From contig NC_011679.1 of the NCBI RefSeq assembly GCF_000150955.2, positions 310,001-374,000 on the forward strand: DNA of 64,000 bases, in the 5' to 3' direction. Shown piece after piece: positions 42,100 through 52,411 of the stretch. A program made the translations under genes and the position numbers. This DNA is from Phaeodactylum tricornutum CCAP 1055/1 (lineage: Eukaryota; Bacillariophyta; Bacillariophyceae; Surirellales; Neidiaceae). The first letter of the stretch is position 1, and each line of letters opens with the position of its first letter. The notes under the pieces are model-generated. The model was not told the DNA's origin. It did not search any database and saw only the letters and a list, made by a program, of their open reading frames with translations.

Positions 42100-42501
42100 A
42101 AAGGTTTTTTCCCCGTAATGAACACATCCCCAAGCTCAAGACTTTTCACGGAAATACAGTTCCTCCAGGCGAACACGAGTAAATGACTGGACCAAGTGGT
42201 CCTAGAGGAGAACCTCGAATCTATCTTCGCCACCGACAAAATACTACCGTATCGAGGTTTCTCAACGTCAATTAATAGTATATACAAAAGCTCGAACCCA
42301 GCAAAAACACGTCCAATAAGTGGAATATTTGTACTTCGTCTTTGTAACGTTTGTGCCGACAAAACATACCTACTTTCTTATGTCTACTAGTGAACAATTT
42401 ATCTCGCTGCATAGGCACATCAAGTCTAGATATCTCTATCTATATTGGTTCCAGAAATGCTGTGACGGATACTATCTGTAAGTTACCATATCATCAAGCG
42501 C
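42100..42501. other. Intergenic region, 0.4 kb
   Basis: Tandem plus-strand genes flank it, so it should contain a terminator and then a promoter. Nothing was recognised. Confidence 0.4.
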
Positions 42502-44186
42502 ATGAATTTCTCGAAGATTCACCAACATCGATTTTCGTCACACAGATCGAGCATGGCAATGTTTCGCGTATCCATGTTTAGGGCGTCGATTGTTGGCTTT
42601 GTTGGAACTACTGTTGGTATAGTGATCACTCTTTGGAGGACGAGATCAAAAATTAGGCATCGCCGATCGCTCTCTCTGCTCTCAAGCATCGACAAAAAAG
42701 ATGTTGAGAAATTGCGACTGAAACACTTTGCAAAATCCCTGACCGTCTCCTACGCCAATACTGGGCCACTCATGATCGTTGAGGTATGTTCTCAATGCTA
42801 TCTACGACCTTGTGGATTCACTTTATCGCCTTGAGTCCTCATCTACGCTCGTATGGGTAGGGTAAAGGCGCGCGCTTGACCGATTCAAACGGTGTGTCGT
42901 ACCTGGATACGAGAAATAATGTAGCTCACGTCGGACACTGCCATCCTACTGTCGTCCAAGCCGTTCAAACGCAAGTCGCGAAGCTTAACACAAACTCACG
43001 CTATTTACATCCTATTATGACGGTTCTCGCGAGTCGGCTTGCCGAGCTTTTGCCGGATCCGTTAGAAGTTGTTTTCTTTTGCAATTCTGGAAGCGAAGCC
43101 AACGACTTGGCGCTACGTTTGGCCAAGGCCTACAGCTATGGTCACAGCAACAACACGATAGTTGTCGGTGGCGCATATCACGGTCATACCCTAGGAACGT
43201 TGGAGATTTCTCCTTATAAGTATGAGCACGGAACCGAATTTGCGCTCCAAGATTCGCCAGTCAATCAGAGTTCCAATGAGTTTCAGTCACCAGGTCGGCA
43301 CATTTGGAAAGTTCCATGTCCCGATACGTATCGTGGTAGGCATCGGAATCCAGCTACTGCCGCGGACGACTACGCCGAGTATGTTCAGGAAGCGTGTCAG
43401 TATTTTAAGAGAAAAAACGAAAGCGTGCGGGCCTTCATCATCGAAGGCGGCATGAGTGTGGCTGGTGTAATCCTCCCACCGACGGGTTATCTATCTGCTT
43501 GTGTCAAGGCTGTGCGGGAGGCCGGTGGTATATACATTGCCGATGAAGTACAAACCGGCTTTGGCCGACTAGGGACGTCACTTTGGGCCTTTCAACATCA
43601 GCAACACGACAATCACGGACTCGAAACGGTCATTCCGGATATTGTTACCGTGGGCAAACCCTTTGGTAACGGCATGCCCTTAGCAGCTTTAATTACCAGT
43701 CGGAAAGTGGCGGATGCATTTGACGCATGCGGAGTTGAGTACTTTAATACTTTTGGAGGCAATCCGGTTTGCGCCGCTGCTGGTATGGCCGTGCTGGATG
43801 TAATGGACTCTGAGCAATTGCAAGCGCATGCTTTAAATGTGGGTTTTTACCTACGTGAAGGACTCGTCAAGTTACGAGAACGGATACATCTGATTGGGGA
43901 CATTCGCGGGTCGGGTTTGTTCATAGGCGTGGAGCTAGTGTTGGATCAAGCGACGCTGGAACCAGCAACCCTGCAAACTTCGTTTGTGTGCTCCGTTCTA
44001 AAAACCAAATACCACATTCTGACCAGCATAGATGGCCCACACAACAACGTTTTGGTGATCAAGCCTCCTCTTTGTTTTAGCGAGCAAGATGCAGATTTCC
44101 TTTTGGAGTCGCTTGCCCAGGCCGCCACTGTGGACCTTGCTTCGGGGAGTGACTCCAATGCCTTAAGGAAACAAACTCCAACTTAG
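42502..44186 (+). CDS. Class III aminotransferase-fold enzyme, ethanolamine-phosphate phospho-lyase-like
   Basis: Exons 42502-42783 and 42861-44186 join over a 77-nt intron (GTATGT...GGGTAG, phase 0), giving 535 aa; ATGs at 42553 and 42559 are alternatives. The N-terminus has a membrane-anchor-like segment (ASIVGFVGTTVGIVITLW). The PLP fold has NNVAHVGHCHPTVVQAV, then FFCNSGSEANDLALRLA, IYIADEVQTGFGRLG, and the PLP Lys in TVGKPFGNGMPLAAL. NVAHVGHCHP and LNTNSRYLHP match the AGXT2L1/ETNPPL group, which cleaves phosphoethanolamine or phosphohydroxylysine. Substrate choice between those is open. The anchor is unusual for that group. Confidence 0.87.
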
Positions 44187-44577
44187 ACTCCTGTATATGT
44201 TTGTTCTTAGAGTAGAGTGTAAAAGCTGCTGTGAAACTACTTTGAGGAATTCTGTCGTCATGGATATGCAATAACTGAGGGAGATGTTCTGGTTCGCAGG
44301 AAATGCTCTTCTCGAGCTAGGGTGATTTTCCTACTGTAGCAAGACGAATTTAGAATCGACCGATTCGACCGAAGCGCAGGTCGTCCGTGTGCGTACGAAT
44401 GCAAATATGACTGTCACATCCTCACCAAGTAAACAAACATGCGTCCGAAGCCACGAAAACGAAGAAGGGCTTCTCAACGGATTATTACGGCTAGGATCTC
44501 GATTCCTCGTAGGTTGCGAAGATCCGTATCGATTATCGGAGGAAACAATACAGAATTGTTTATCGTCCAGGATTACT
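44187..44577. other. Intergenic region, 0.39 kb
   Basis: Between tandem plus-strand genes. The frame of the downstream gene is open from 44389 with an in-frame ATG at 44407, but the plastid leader starts at 44578. Nothing else was recognised. Confidence 0.4.
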
Positions 44578-45441
44578 ATGCGTCTCACAGCCGGTGCTTC
44601 TATTCTTCTGGCGTCTTCTGCTCACGCCTTTACCAACCCTGCCTTTTTTCCTCGCACAGCGACCTTCGCATCGACTAGTTCTTACACCAGTGCTCTGATT
44701 TTAAAAATGGGAGTTGACCAGGACGAGTTAAAAAAGCAGGTAGGCTACAAGGCCGTCGATGACTATGTCAAATCCGGAATGGTTGTGGGTTTGGGGACTG
44801 GTTCCACCGCATACTATGCTGTGGAACGCGTCGGCGAAAAGCTCAAGTCCGGCGAGCTGAAAGATGTCCTCGCCATTCCTACATCGATTCGGACGAAGGA
44901 ACAAGCGGAATCTTTAGGCATTCCCCTCGTCACTTTGGACACCCATAGCAAACTGGACGTGGCGATTGACGGTGCCGACGGAGTTGACCCTGAACTCAAT
45001 TTGACCAAGGGAGGTGGCGGTGCCCTATTTCGTGAAAAAATTGTCGAGATTTGTGCCGACAAGTTTATCGTGATTGTGGACGAGTCCAAGCTTTGCGACG
45101 GACTGGGACCCGGCTTTCCTATTCCGGTGGAAATTTTGCCATTCTGCCACGAACATACTATGCGTGTGATTGGTGAGTTACCTTCGTGCAAGGGATGCAA
45201 ACCGGTCTTGCGCATGGGTTCATCGACGAACAATCAGGTGGATGGTGATGAAATTGCCATTTCGGACAATGGTAATTACCTCGTGGATTTGCACTTTGAA
45301 GATCCTATCAAAGATCCGGCAAAGATGGCTCAGGAACTCAAAAATGTGGTTGGTGTCGTTGAGCACGGTCTTTTTTGCGGCATGTCCACAGCGGTAATCA
45401 TTGCTGGAGCGGATGGTATCAGTGTCAAAGAAGCGAAGTAA
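44578..45441 (+). CDS. rpiA: Plastid ribose-5-phosphate isomerase A
   Basis: One exon, 287 aa from ATG 44578, which gives a signal peptide (LTAGASILLASSAHA) and FTNPAFFP, a good ASAFAP-like plastid motif. Landmarks of RpiA follow: VVGLGTGSTAYYAVERVGE, AIPTSIRTKEQAESLG, the active-site DVAIDGADGVDPELNLTKG, GGGALFREKIVE and VIVDESKL. It interconverts ribose-5-phosphate and ribulose-5-phosphate in the Calvin cycle and pentose-phosphate pathway. The length without the leader (~240 aa) is normal. An upstream in-frame ATG would hide the signal peptide, so it is not preferred. Confidence 0.95.
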   Translation: MRLTAGASILLASSAHAFTNPAFFPRTATFASTSSYTSALILKMGVDQDELKKQVGYKAVDDYVKSGMVVGLGTGSTAYYAVERVGEKLKSGELKDVLAIPTSIRTKEQAESLGIPLVTLDTHSKLDVAIDGADGVDPELNLTKGGGGALFREKIVEICADKFIVIVDESKLCDGLGPGFPIPVEILPFCHEHTMRVIGELPSCKGCKPVLRMGSSTNNQVDGDEIAISDNGNYLVDLHFEDPIKDPAKMAQELKNVVGVVEHGLFCGMSTAVIIAGADGISVKEAK

Positions 45442-45604
45442 CCGCTGTACTACATCTAACACATTAAGGCTATAAATCATCCAACCCTGAAAGCTTCTCC
45501 TTTTGACAGAAACTGTGCGTAGATGAGAGGAAGCTGCAAAGAATAGAACACTAGCTCTAGAACAGACAATCACTATTTTACGATTGCGAGCGCCTCAGCT
45601 TTAC

Positions 45605-46387
45605 TCACTGGCTGAGTTCAAAAATCCGTTCGCTGTCCGGTATGTTGTCGTTTAAAAGGTTCTTCACGACTTCCATGACATCGGCGACCGACTTGTTCTG
45701 AATAGCATTTCGGAAACGGTTTTCGTGTACGCGTACACCGGCCATGTTGTTGATGCGCCTCGTGAGATCGGAGACTTCGGCTTCGGAAATCTTCATATCT
45801 TGATCGGTATCACTCCGCAATATGACTGACAAGAGATTCTGCAACACGTTAGCCTTGAGATTGGTTTGCATTTGCGCTAGTATTGATTTGTTCTCTTGCA
45901 CTTGCTTAGCAAAGGCGTTCACCGACTTTCCTTGTTGCTGCGTAAGGATTTGCAGAGCGTCCTCGACGTCCTTGAGATTGTTCACCGATCCCGTCAGGTG
46001 ATCAATATTCGACGACAAGCGGTGATTTTCGTCGCTGAACCTATCTACTTCTTCTTGAATGGCTGCGTGTGTTTCTTTCAAGGCCTTGATATCCGTCAAG
46101 CGCGTTTGCTGCCAGTACGCGTAAGGACCGACGATGGATGACAGTATGCCGCCCAAAATGACAATGGTGGACTGCTCCACAATCATGGCTGCGAGAGCGG
46201 TGACGACACAGGCACCGCCGACGATGCCCATGGTTTTTTCCATGGGCGTGGTTTCTGGAATGGGCTTCAGAAAGCCTTTGCCCGTTTCCGGATTAGGTGG
46301 CAGGTTCAGCGGCCCGCCTACCCCGCCCTGACCGGTTTCTACGTCCCCCATGGTCTCCGCCGGCTTGGTCATTTCAACCGCACTCAT
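45605..46387 (-). CDS. Membrane protein with coiled coil and EF-hand-like loop
   Basis: One exon, 260 aa from the ATG at 46387. A Gly/Pro-rich N-terminus is followed by two membrane segments (GIVGGACVVTALAAMI and STIVILGGILSSIVGPYAYW). A coiled coil spans the middle (IQEEVDRFSDENHRLSSNID). Near the C-terminus SDTDQDMKISEAEVSDL fits a single EF-hand loop (DTDQDMKISEAE). I do not recognise a named family, though this layout seems common in diatoms. Calcium binding is inferred from the loop only. The convergent rpiA stop is 163 bp away. Confidence 0.75.
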   Translation of the reverse strand: MSAVEMTKPAETMGDVETGQGGVGGPLNLPPNPETGKGFLKPIPETTPMEKTMGIVGGACVVTALAAMIVEQSTIVILGGILSSIVGPYAYWQQTRLTDIKALKETHAAIQEEVDRFSDENHRLSSNIDHLTGSVNNLKDVEDALQILTQQQGKSVNAFAKQVQENKSILAQMQTNLKANVLQNLLSVILRSDTDQDMKISEAEVSDLTRRINNMAGVRVHENRFRNAIQNKSVADVMEVVKNLLNDNIPDSERIFELSQ

Positions 46388-46927
46388 GAGGCCACAGCAA
46401 TCCACACAGTCACACTGTGAAATTTATGTTGCTGTGGAATAACTGCAACGGTGGACTGGAAACACTTTTAGAGGTTGGCAATAAGTGTTCCTAATAAGGA
46501 TGCTACTTCGGATGAATTTGATCGGAAGCGAGGCTGAAGAATCTGGTGCTTATTACTGTTAGGAAAAGACAGACAAGGCTGACACGGACAGTGAATAAAG
46601 AAGTACGTAGAGAAAATATACTGTTTCTTGCACCGTAACTCCGGACAAAGACGGCATGTTCTCGCTGTAACTGTATGCATGGACTTTCTGATAGCGGTTT
46701 ATAATGTCTCATTCGTGACCAAAAGTTCAATACGACACAGTACCCCCACCCTGCTGGAACGCGCCAAAATAGTTTCTCTCAGTCCGTTAACGAAAATCGC
46801 ATTGACCATGATACTTGAAGCGTACCACACGGTTGCGTCGTAACAACCCATCGCTGTTCCGGAATATTCAAGGACAAACGCCTCAAGGCAACCACTGCGC
46901 CAATCGAATCGTGAAGAATTGTAGGAC
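46388..46927. promoter_or_regulatory. Divergent promoter gap of the membrane protein and BRCA2 genes
   Basis: 540 bp hold both promoters. Short frames here carry no recognised domain. Confidence 0.4.
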
Positions 46928-49900
46928 ATGACGCAGAAACGCAAGCGCATCGAAGTATCGCCGAACAGTGCGTTCCCCGTGGAGGTCCCCCGAAAAACCA
47001 CAAGCTCCACTTGGGCGTGCACCGCTTGTACCTTGCTTAACCCCATTCGTCGACGCCGGTGTCAGGCTTGTCAAGCGTTTCCTCCCGTTGATGCACCGGT
47101 GATCTTAGGACCCACCGGTACGGCGTCCAATCTGGGGACAGTTGGTACATGGCTGGCGTCCCGACGCCGTAGAAGTCGCACACGCCCGGGAAAGTGTGTC
47201 TCCGTTGTGGTTCGAATAAGAGTACACGAAGATGTTAGTGAATTTTCGGGGCGAGAAGCGCAAGTCGACGTGGATTGGTGGAAGACAATATCATCGCAGC
47301 GTCGTCGCGTTGAGTTGCAAGGCACAAGCCCAGACCCGCCATTGACAGAAGATCTCGTGGTATTGGCACCATTGGACAATCGGCTCCAGAAATCAGAGGC
47401 ATTCGCGACACGATTGAACTATGTGGTTGATGACAGTTGCGGGGAGAGCATGCAGTGCGTTTCCAGAAATTCCCTGGAAACAGCGTGTCAAACACCGTCC
47501 TGCAACAGAACGTCATCTACTCTAGGTCCATTACGACACCCAGAGTCTTTCATACCGACTGTGCCAGCGACGAGTTCCGTCAATGATCCGGCGACGAACA
47601 GTTGTCATTTATCAAAGATCTCACCATCTGGATACATGTGTACGTCAACAAACAAGAAATTGTTTGTGACAACAGACAATTGGCAACTACAAAGTCCCAA
47701 CGCAGCAGGTCGTCAGCCTTTGCAAAGGATAGAGCGGGTAAGAGCGTCCATCGGCAGCGGTGATTCTGGAATGGATGGGAAAGGTTGTTCTTCTCATGTG
47801 CCTTCCGAATCCAGGCGGTTGTTGACCTTGTCTTCTTCCAAAACGGATACGGCTACCGCGTCGAATGAACGACCTAACACGATGCCCTTTGTGCCAACGA
47901 CGACCGAAAAGGTGATTGATAGCAGCACGGCGCAGAATTTGTCACAGGAAGATCTACTGCCTCTGGGCCAGCATCATAGTGCTTATAACACACGAAGGGA
48001 AATTGGAGCCCCAATGAGTCGCACTAAAGATATACATTCTGCTCAAACCACTCCAACGTCACGGCGACACGATCGGGCGAGAGAAAAGCATGCGGTCGAT
48101 GATAATGGTTTTTTTTATACCCCTGCTACTCAATCGCAAGATCGATGCACCCAGGAGACTCTCAGCCAATATGAATTGGCCTTGTACAGCGAGCCGAACA
48201 TCTGTGGGCAGGCGGCCAACGGCCATTCCCCTCTACGGGAGTCTTCTGCAAAATCAACAGGAGAAATCACTGCCCCGATTGCGACACCTCCAAAAAATGC
48301 TGCGCAAGCAGACCTCCGCATCGTAGAACCAGAAAAGCCGTCCGTTCTATCGCATCGAGACGACTGCTGCCAATCTATAGAAAACATGGTATTGAGACCT
48401 TTGCACAAGCCTGTAACGTTTGCCACCGCTGGATCTGGAGCTATCATATCCATAAGTCAGCCGGCTTTGGCTAAAGCCGGCGCACTCCTATCAAGCAGCC
48501 CCAGTCACGTGGTGAAAGCGGAAAGGTCGGCGTCGATTCGTTTGCCCCGGCCCGCACAACCATCCCTTAGTGCGGTAGTGTTGCCGCACGATGCGAAAGC
48601 TGAAGTCCGCGATATCACGGAAACAAGTGAATCGACTACCCCTCTAGCGTTCACGACGGCAGGTCGAGGTGTTGCACTTCAAATATCTGAGGACTCGCTG
48701 AGCACAGCGAACCGAATTCTCGACATAAACCGTGGTAGAACTAACTTTGAGGCGCAACCAACCAAAAAGCGTCGTAGGCCTGATTCCAATATCGGGCAGA
48801 ATTGTGAATTGAGTCCAACTATATCCGAGTTTTTTTGCAGTGATGGTGGATCAAGACAAGCTGTGACTTTTTCCACGGCTGGGTCCGGTAATGCCATTGA
48901 AATACTGTCTTCGTCTTTAGCGAGGGCGGAAAACCTTCTCGAAAATCGAACGACATCTGCGTCGATCAGCGATGTCCACAAAACCACGAATAGCTCCCTG
49001 TCAGCACGTACCTCTTACAGAGACGTGGCAGAGGTAGAAAATGGCGAAGAGTCAGCCACACCTACTGTGGCATTTTTGAGTGCCAAATCCGGGAAGAAAA
49101 TTGCTGTTTCTGCGTCGGCTTTGGCCAAGGCGTCAGAAGTACTAGAGGATTTGCTCGAGCCACAGTCAAAGGGAATGATTCACGGTCGAACGCCAGCGAG
49201 CCCCTTATGTCGTTCTCGTCTTTCATGTGGGGTCTTGACAAACAATCGCGATCGTCCTGTTAACTTCCAGTGTTCAAGCGATGCTGAATGGAATGCTCCG
49301 GTGGCCATCAACAGCACCAACAGCGGTCAAAGCAATGACAATTGTGCAAACAGCGCGATAATGGTAAATGGTCTGCTTGACTACCGGTCTTCTTTAGACT
49401 CAGACACTATCCCCAAAAACTCCGACCATGTCATCTCCGCCTCGCGTGCTTCGCTAGAAGCTCTATCGCCTGGTGAGCTAGCTGCAATTAGGCGCAAAGC
49501 CTGTTCAATGCCTGCTCATAGAGCGCACTCTTCTGTGTCAGAAACAACTGCTGCCTCTGGCTCCAGCATTTCCGTTTCTGCATTGTCTTTGGTGCATAGA
49601 GAGTACAAAGCACTGAAGGACAAGTTCAACAACGAGGTGGAAACGCCTGCGAGGACGAAAAGGCCCTCTCGTGTCTCTTTCGGGTTGGCGACGGCAGCTA
49701 GAACTCGGTTTTCCACATTATGCGCTTCGAAAACCATAGAAGATAAAACAAGTACAGCCATGTTCGCAAGCGCCGGTTCTGGGAAAAACATAATCGTTTC
49801 TCTATCCGCCCAAAAAAAGGCGGAGAAGCTACTTGACGCTGGATGCGTGACGGATTTCGACGGTGACGTGCATACACCATCAAAGTCTAAGCGGTCTTCC

Positions 49901-52411
49901 CGAGTTTCGTTTGGAGCATTGTCAGAAGCCAAGAAACAGCGTGATGCTTACGCGAAAATCCAATCAGATTCGAGATACGAGAGATCCGCGAATACTGCCT
50001 CCGGTTGTACTGCTGCCCTCGCGTGGTCCTCGCCACCTCTATCCGGAAACACTGCGTCGAAAGTTATCCAGAAAATCAATAGTGTGAACGCCACACAAGT
50101 CCGCTTCGACGGTGACTCTGGTCTTCCCCTTTTCATCTGGACCGCTAATGAAGCCTTTTCTAGCCTTGTCGGCAACGTTCAGGACTACAACAATGCCTTA
50201 AGGCATAGAGGATGTGACACGGAAAAAATTTCGGAAAAATGGATTCGAAATCATTCGCGTTGGATTATCTGGAAGCTTGCTTCGATGGAAAGAACATTTT
50301 CCCTTCGCTCGAGTAAATCTAGACTTTCTTTCGATCAAGTAAATCAGAAACTCTACAACAGGTTCAATCGAGAAGTTGCGCATGGTTCGAGATCTCCCCT
50401 CCGTAAAGTTCTCAATCGGGACATCTCTGCAAACGTCATGATGATTTTAATGGTTAGCCGCATCGTTAATGACGACGATGCGGTATCTTCAGAGAAGCAT
50501 ACATCTGCTACAAAAGTCGTCGTGTTGGAACTTTCAGATGGCTGGTACTCGGTGGAGAGTTCCATTGATGTGCGGCTCAGAGAGCTCGTTGAGCGCAAAA
50601 CAATACGTGTGGGCACGAAGCTTCTCGTGTCTAATGCAGGACTTCTCGGTGCACCCGACGGCGTAGACCCTCTTGATGCATCGTACGACCCCTTTTCTGC
50701 ACGAGGAAATCCAATACTTTCTATCCATGCTAATTCTACTCGAATGGCGAGGTGGGACTCAAGGCTTGGCTTTCTTCGCCCCACAACCGTGATGAAAGAT
50801 TGCGATGGCTTGCTGCTGCTTTCAAAAATATCAGCAATCCTGGAAGGAGGGGGGCAAGTGCCGCTCGTTGATGTACGTATTGTGCGAAGGTACCCGATTA
50901 TGTTTTTCGACAAGCAAGATGATGGCAACATAGTGAGCCGTAGAGGAAGGGTCTTGAGCGAAAAAGAGGAGAATCGTCGATTGCAAGAGATCGAACTTAG
51001 AAAGTCGTGTCTGGTGGATCAGTTCACAATAGCCGCAGAGTTGGATTGTGAACGAGTAAGTCATCCTACTTTTATCCTATGCTTTTCAAATTGTTTCTCA
51101 TCTCTTCACGCGATTTTTCAGGATGTAGACGAGAATGCCCCGAATTCTTGGAAGCAACTTGTCGCCAATGGTTTGGATCTGACCGCTGCCGATAATGAAA
51201 TCGATGGTAGTTGCAGAAAGGAAATTCTGGAGTGGAATGAGCGCCGATCTAAACTGATCGCAGACTCTGTGCGTAAACGAGTTGAATTCCAATTGAACGA
51301 GAGCCTTTTGATTTCAAAAAGTGTTCCTTTCGTCCGAGTCTTAATTCAAAACGTTAACAATCCTTCCATGGATGAGCAAGCCATGTTGACTCTTTGGAAT
51401 CCATCAGACGAACAGCTCGGAGCTCTCTCAGAAGGCTCCAAAGTACGGTTGGAGAATCTCACTGTGAAAGACAGTCGTTATGAAGGACTTATCCAGCTCT
51501 CCGGCAATCGCTCAACTCGATTGAAGCCCATTATGTCAGCTTCCTACTCAGTTGTTCAAACCGAATTGAATCTGTTTCAAGTACACAAGCTTGCGAAGGA
51601 CTTATATCGTGGCGCCGTACAATCGTCTAGGCGAGTAAATGTTGTTGGCTGTGTTGTGGGAATGAATTGGCTAAGCCGAACAGAATGTGGCCATCTTTGC
51701 ATCACTGATCGTTCCGGTCTCGCCCTGCTCATCAAATACGATGATCAAGTGCGGTGTGGGTCTGTTTTTGCTGTGAATCAAGTAGAAAGTGGTCATTTCG
51801 GTGAAGCGGTTTTTCGAGATCTCACGTTGCCCGCGTGTGATCTTTTCACATCACAACCTTTTGCAATCTTTACGAGAGATTCCAGTGTTTCTTTTAAGTC
51901 GAACGAGCCTTCAATCGGAAAGTTGAGACAATGGTCGAAAGCCGAACGTGGCCGAGCTCGACTCTGTGCTATTTCAAATTCTTTAAACGCAGGACTGCCC
52001 TTGTTCCAGGGACGAACGGAAAAGACAGCCGTGGGCTACATTGCTGATCTGATTGTTTTGCGAAATCAGCAACTTCTTGTCAAAGTTGACAGTGGCGGAT
52101 CAAAGCTCCGAACTTGGAGTTTACCACTTGCGCTCGTGACCCGTTTGGTGTCTTTTGATAACGGCTTCTCGAGTGTAGCGCTAAACCCGACAGAAGAGAA
52201 GCGAATTTGTCAGTTGAAAAGTTTGGCCCAAGCGTTTCGAGCACGCAGGCGCCTCTTTCGCTTTTCCGTCCTTTCGTTGCGACAGACTCCACGCGAATGC
52301 CCTGAGTGCGATTTTCAAATAGTGGAACTGGAACCCATCAAACTGGAATCTTTTCTTTCTCTCTACGTTCGGCTCTGCCGGCAGCAAAGTGTTTCAAGAG
52401 TGGATAGCTGA
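46928..52411 (+). CDS. BRCA2: BRCA2 orthologue with BRC repeats and an N-terminal RanBP2 zinc finger
   Basis: ATG at 46928; the open frame is 1827 codons. An internal GTAAGT...TTTCAG stretch (51056-51121, 66 nt, phase 0) looks like an intron, which would leave 1805 aa. Residues 29-48 have W-x-C-x2-C-x3-N-x6-C-x2-C (STWACTACTLLN, RCQAC), an exact RanBP2 zinc finger. Five BRC repeats start at residues ~495, 572, 645, 713 and 943, each with the FxxA RAD51 contact (FATA, FTTA, FSTA, FLSA, FASA) and a later SxxALxKA-like helix. The C-terminal DNA-binding part has the helical domain (WIRNHSRWIIWKLASMER, ~1105) and OB1 (LSDGWYSVESSIDVRLRELV, ~1202). BRCA2 loads RAD51 on single-stranded DNA in homologous recombination. 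Confidence 0.93.
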   Translation: MTQKRKRIEVSPNSAFPVEVPRKTTSSTWACTACTLLNPIRRRRCQACQAFPPVDAPVILGPTGTASNLGTVGTWLASRRRRSRTRPGKCVSVVVRIRVHEDVSEFSGREAQVDVDWWKTISSQRRRVELQGTSPDPPLTEDLVVLAPLDNRLQKSEAFATRLNYVVDDSCGESMQCVSRNSLETACQTPSCNRTSSTLGPLRHPESFIPTVPATSSVNDPATNSCHLSKISPSGYMCTSTNKKLFVTTDNWQLQSPNAAGRQPLQRIERVRASIGSGDSGMDGKGCSSHVPSESRRLLTLSSSKTDTATASNERPNTMPFVPTTTEKVIDSSTAQNLSQEDLLPLGQHHSAYNTRREIGAPMSRTKDIHSAQTTPTSRRHDRAREKHAVDDNGFFYTPATQSQDRCTQETLSQYELALYSEPNICGQAANGHSPLRESSAKSTGEITAPIATPPKNAAQADLRIVEPEKPSVLSHRDDCCQSIENMVLRPLHKPVTFATAGSGAIISISQPALAKAGALLSSSPSHVVKAERSASIRLPRPAQPSLSAVVLPHDAKAEVRDITETSESTTPLAFTTAGRGVALQISEDSLSTANRILDINRGRTNFEAQPTKKRRRPDSNIGQNCELSPTISEFFCSDGGSRQAVTFSTAGSGNAIEILSSSLARAENLLENRTTSASISDVHKTTNSSLSARTSYRDVAEVENGEESATPTVAFLSAKSGKKIAVSASALAKASEVLEDLLEPQSKGMIHGRTPASPLCRSRLSCGVLTNNRDRPVNFQCSSDAEWNAPVAINSTNSGQSNDNCANSAIMVNGLLDYRSSLDSDTIPKNSDHVISASRASLEALSPGELAAIRRKACSMPAHRAHSSVSETTAASGSSISVSALSLVHREYKALKDKFNNEVETPARTKRPSRVSFGLATAARTRFSTLCASKTIEDKTSTAMFASAGSGKNIIVSLSAQKKAEKLLDAGCVTDFDGDVHTPSKSKRSSRVSFGALSEAKKQRDAYAKIQSDSRYERSANTASGCTAALAWSSPPLSGNTASKVIQKINSVNATQVRFDGDSGLPLFIWTANEAFSSLVGNVQDYNNALRHRGCDTEKISEKWIRNHSRWIIWKLASMERTFSLRSSKSRLSFDQVNQKLYNRFNREVAHGSRSPLRKVLNRDISANVMMILMVSRIVNDDDAVSSEKHTSATKVVVLELSDGWYSVESSIDVRLRELVERKTIRVGTKLLVSNAGLLGAPDGVDPLDASYDPFSARGNPILSIHANSTRMARWDSRLGFLRPTTVMKDCDGLLLLSKISAILEGGGQVPLVDVRIVRRYPIMFFDKQDDGNIVSRRGRVLSEKEENRRLQEIELRKSCLVDQFTIAAELDCERVSHPTFILCFSNCFSSLHAIFQDVDENAPNSWKQLVANGLDLTAADNEIDGSCRKEILEWNERRSKLIADSVRKRVEFQLNESLLISKSVPFVRVLIQNVNNPSMDEQAMLTLWNPSDEQLGALSEGSKVRLENLTVKDSRYEGLIQLSGNRSTRLKPIMSASYSVVQTELNLFQVHKLAKDLYRGAVQSSRRVNVVGCVVGMNWLSRTECGHLCITDRSGLALLIKYDDQVRCGSVFAVNQVESGHFGEAVFRDLTLPACDLFTSQPFAIFTRDSSVSFKSNEPSIGKLRQWSKAERGRARLCAISNSLNAGLPLFQGRTEKTAVGYIADLIVLRNQQLLVKVDSGGSKLRTWSLPLALVTRLVSFDNGFSSVALNPTEEKRICQLKSLAQAFRARRRLFRFSVLSLRQTPRECPECDFQIVELEPIKLESFLSLYVRLCRQQSVSRVDS
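48410..49834 (+). repeat. BRC repeat array inside BRCA2
   Basis: Five ~27-residue units at 48410-48490, 48641-48721, 48860-48940, 49064-49144 and 49754-49834, spaced 204-690 nt. A degenerate sixth (TTAASGSSISVSALSL) is near 49546. The last two positions are each followed by a second shared motif, KRPSRVSFG and KRSSRVSFG (49637-49708 and 49868-49936). Confidence 0.88.
51056..51121 (+). other. Probable in-frame intron (exitron-like) in BRCA2
   Basis: GTAAGT at 51056 and TTTTTCAG ending at 51121 bound 66 nt that keep the frame and hold no stop. The inside is T-rich and codes for an odd Phe/Cys-rich stretch (FILCFSNCFSSLHAIF), unlike its acidic flanks. Confidence 0.75.

Noticed and set aside
42270-42310. 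T-loop-like GGGTTCGAGC on the minus strand
   Set aside because: Its flanks do not pair as a tRNA arm and no cloverleaf could be drawn.
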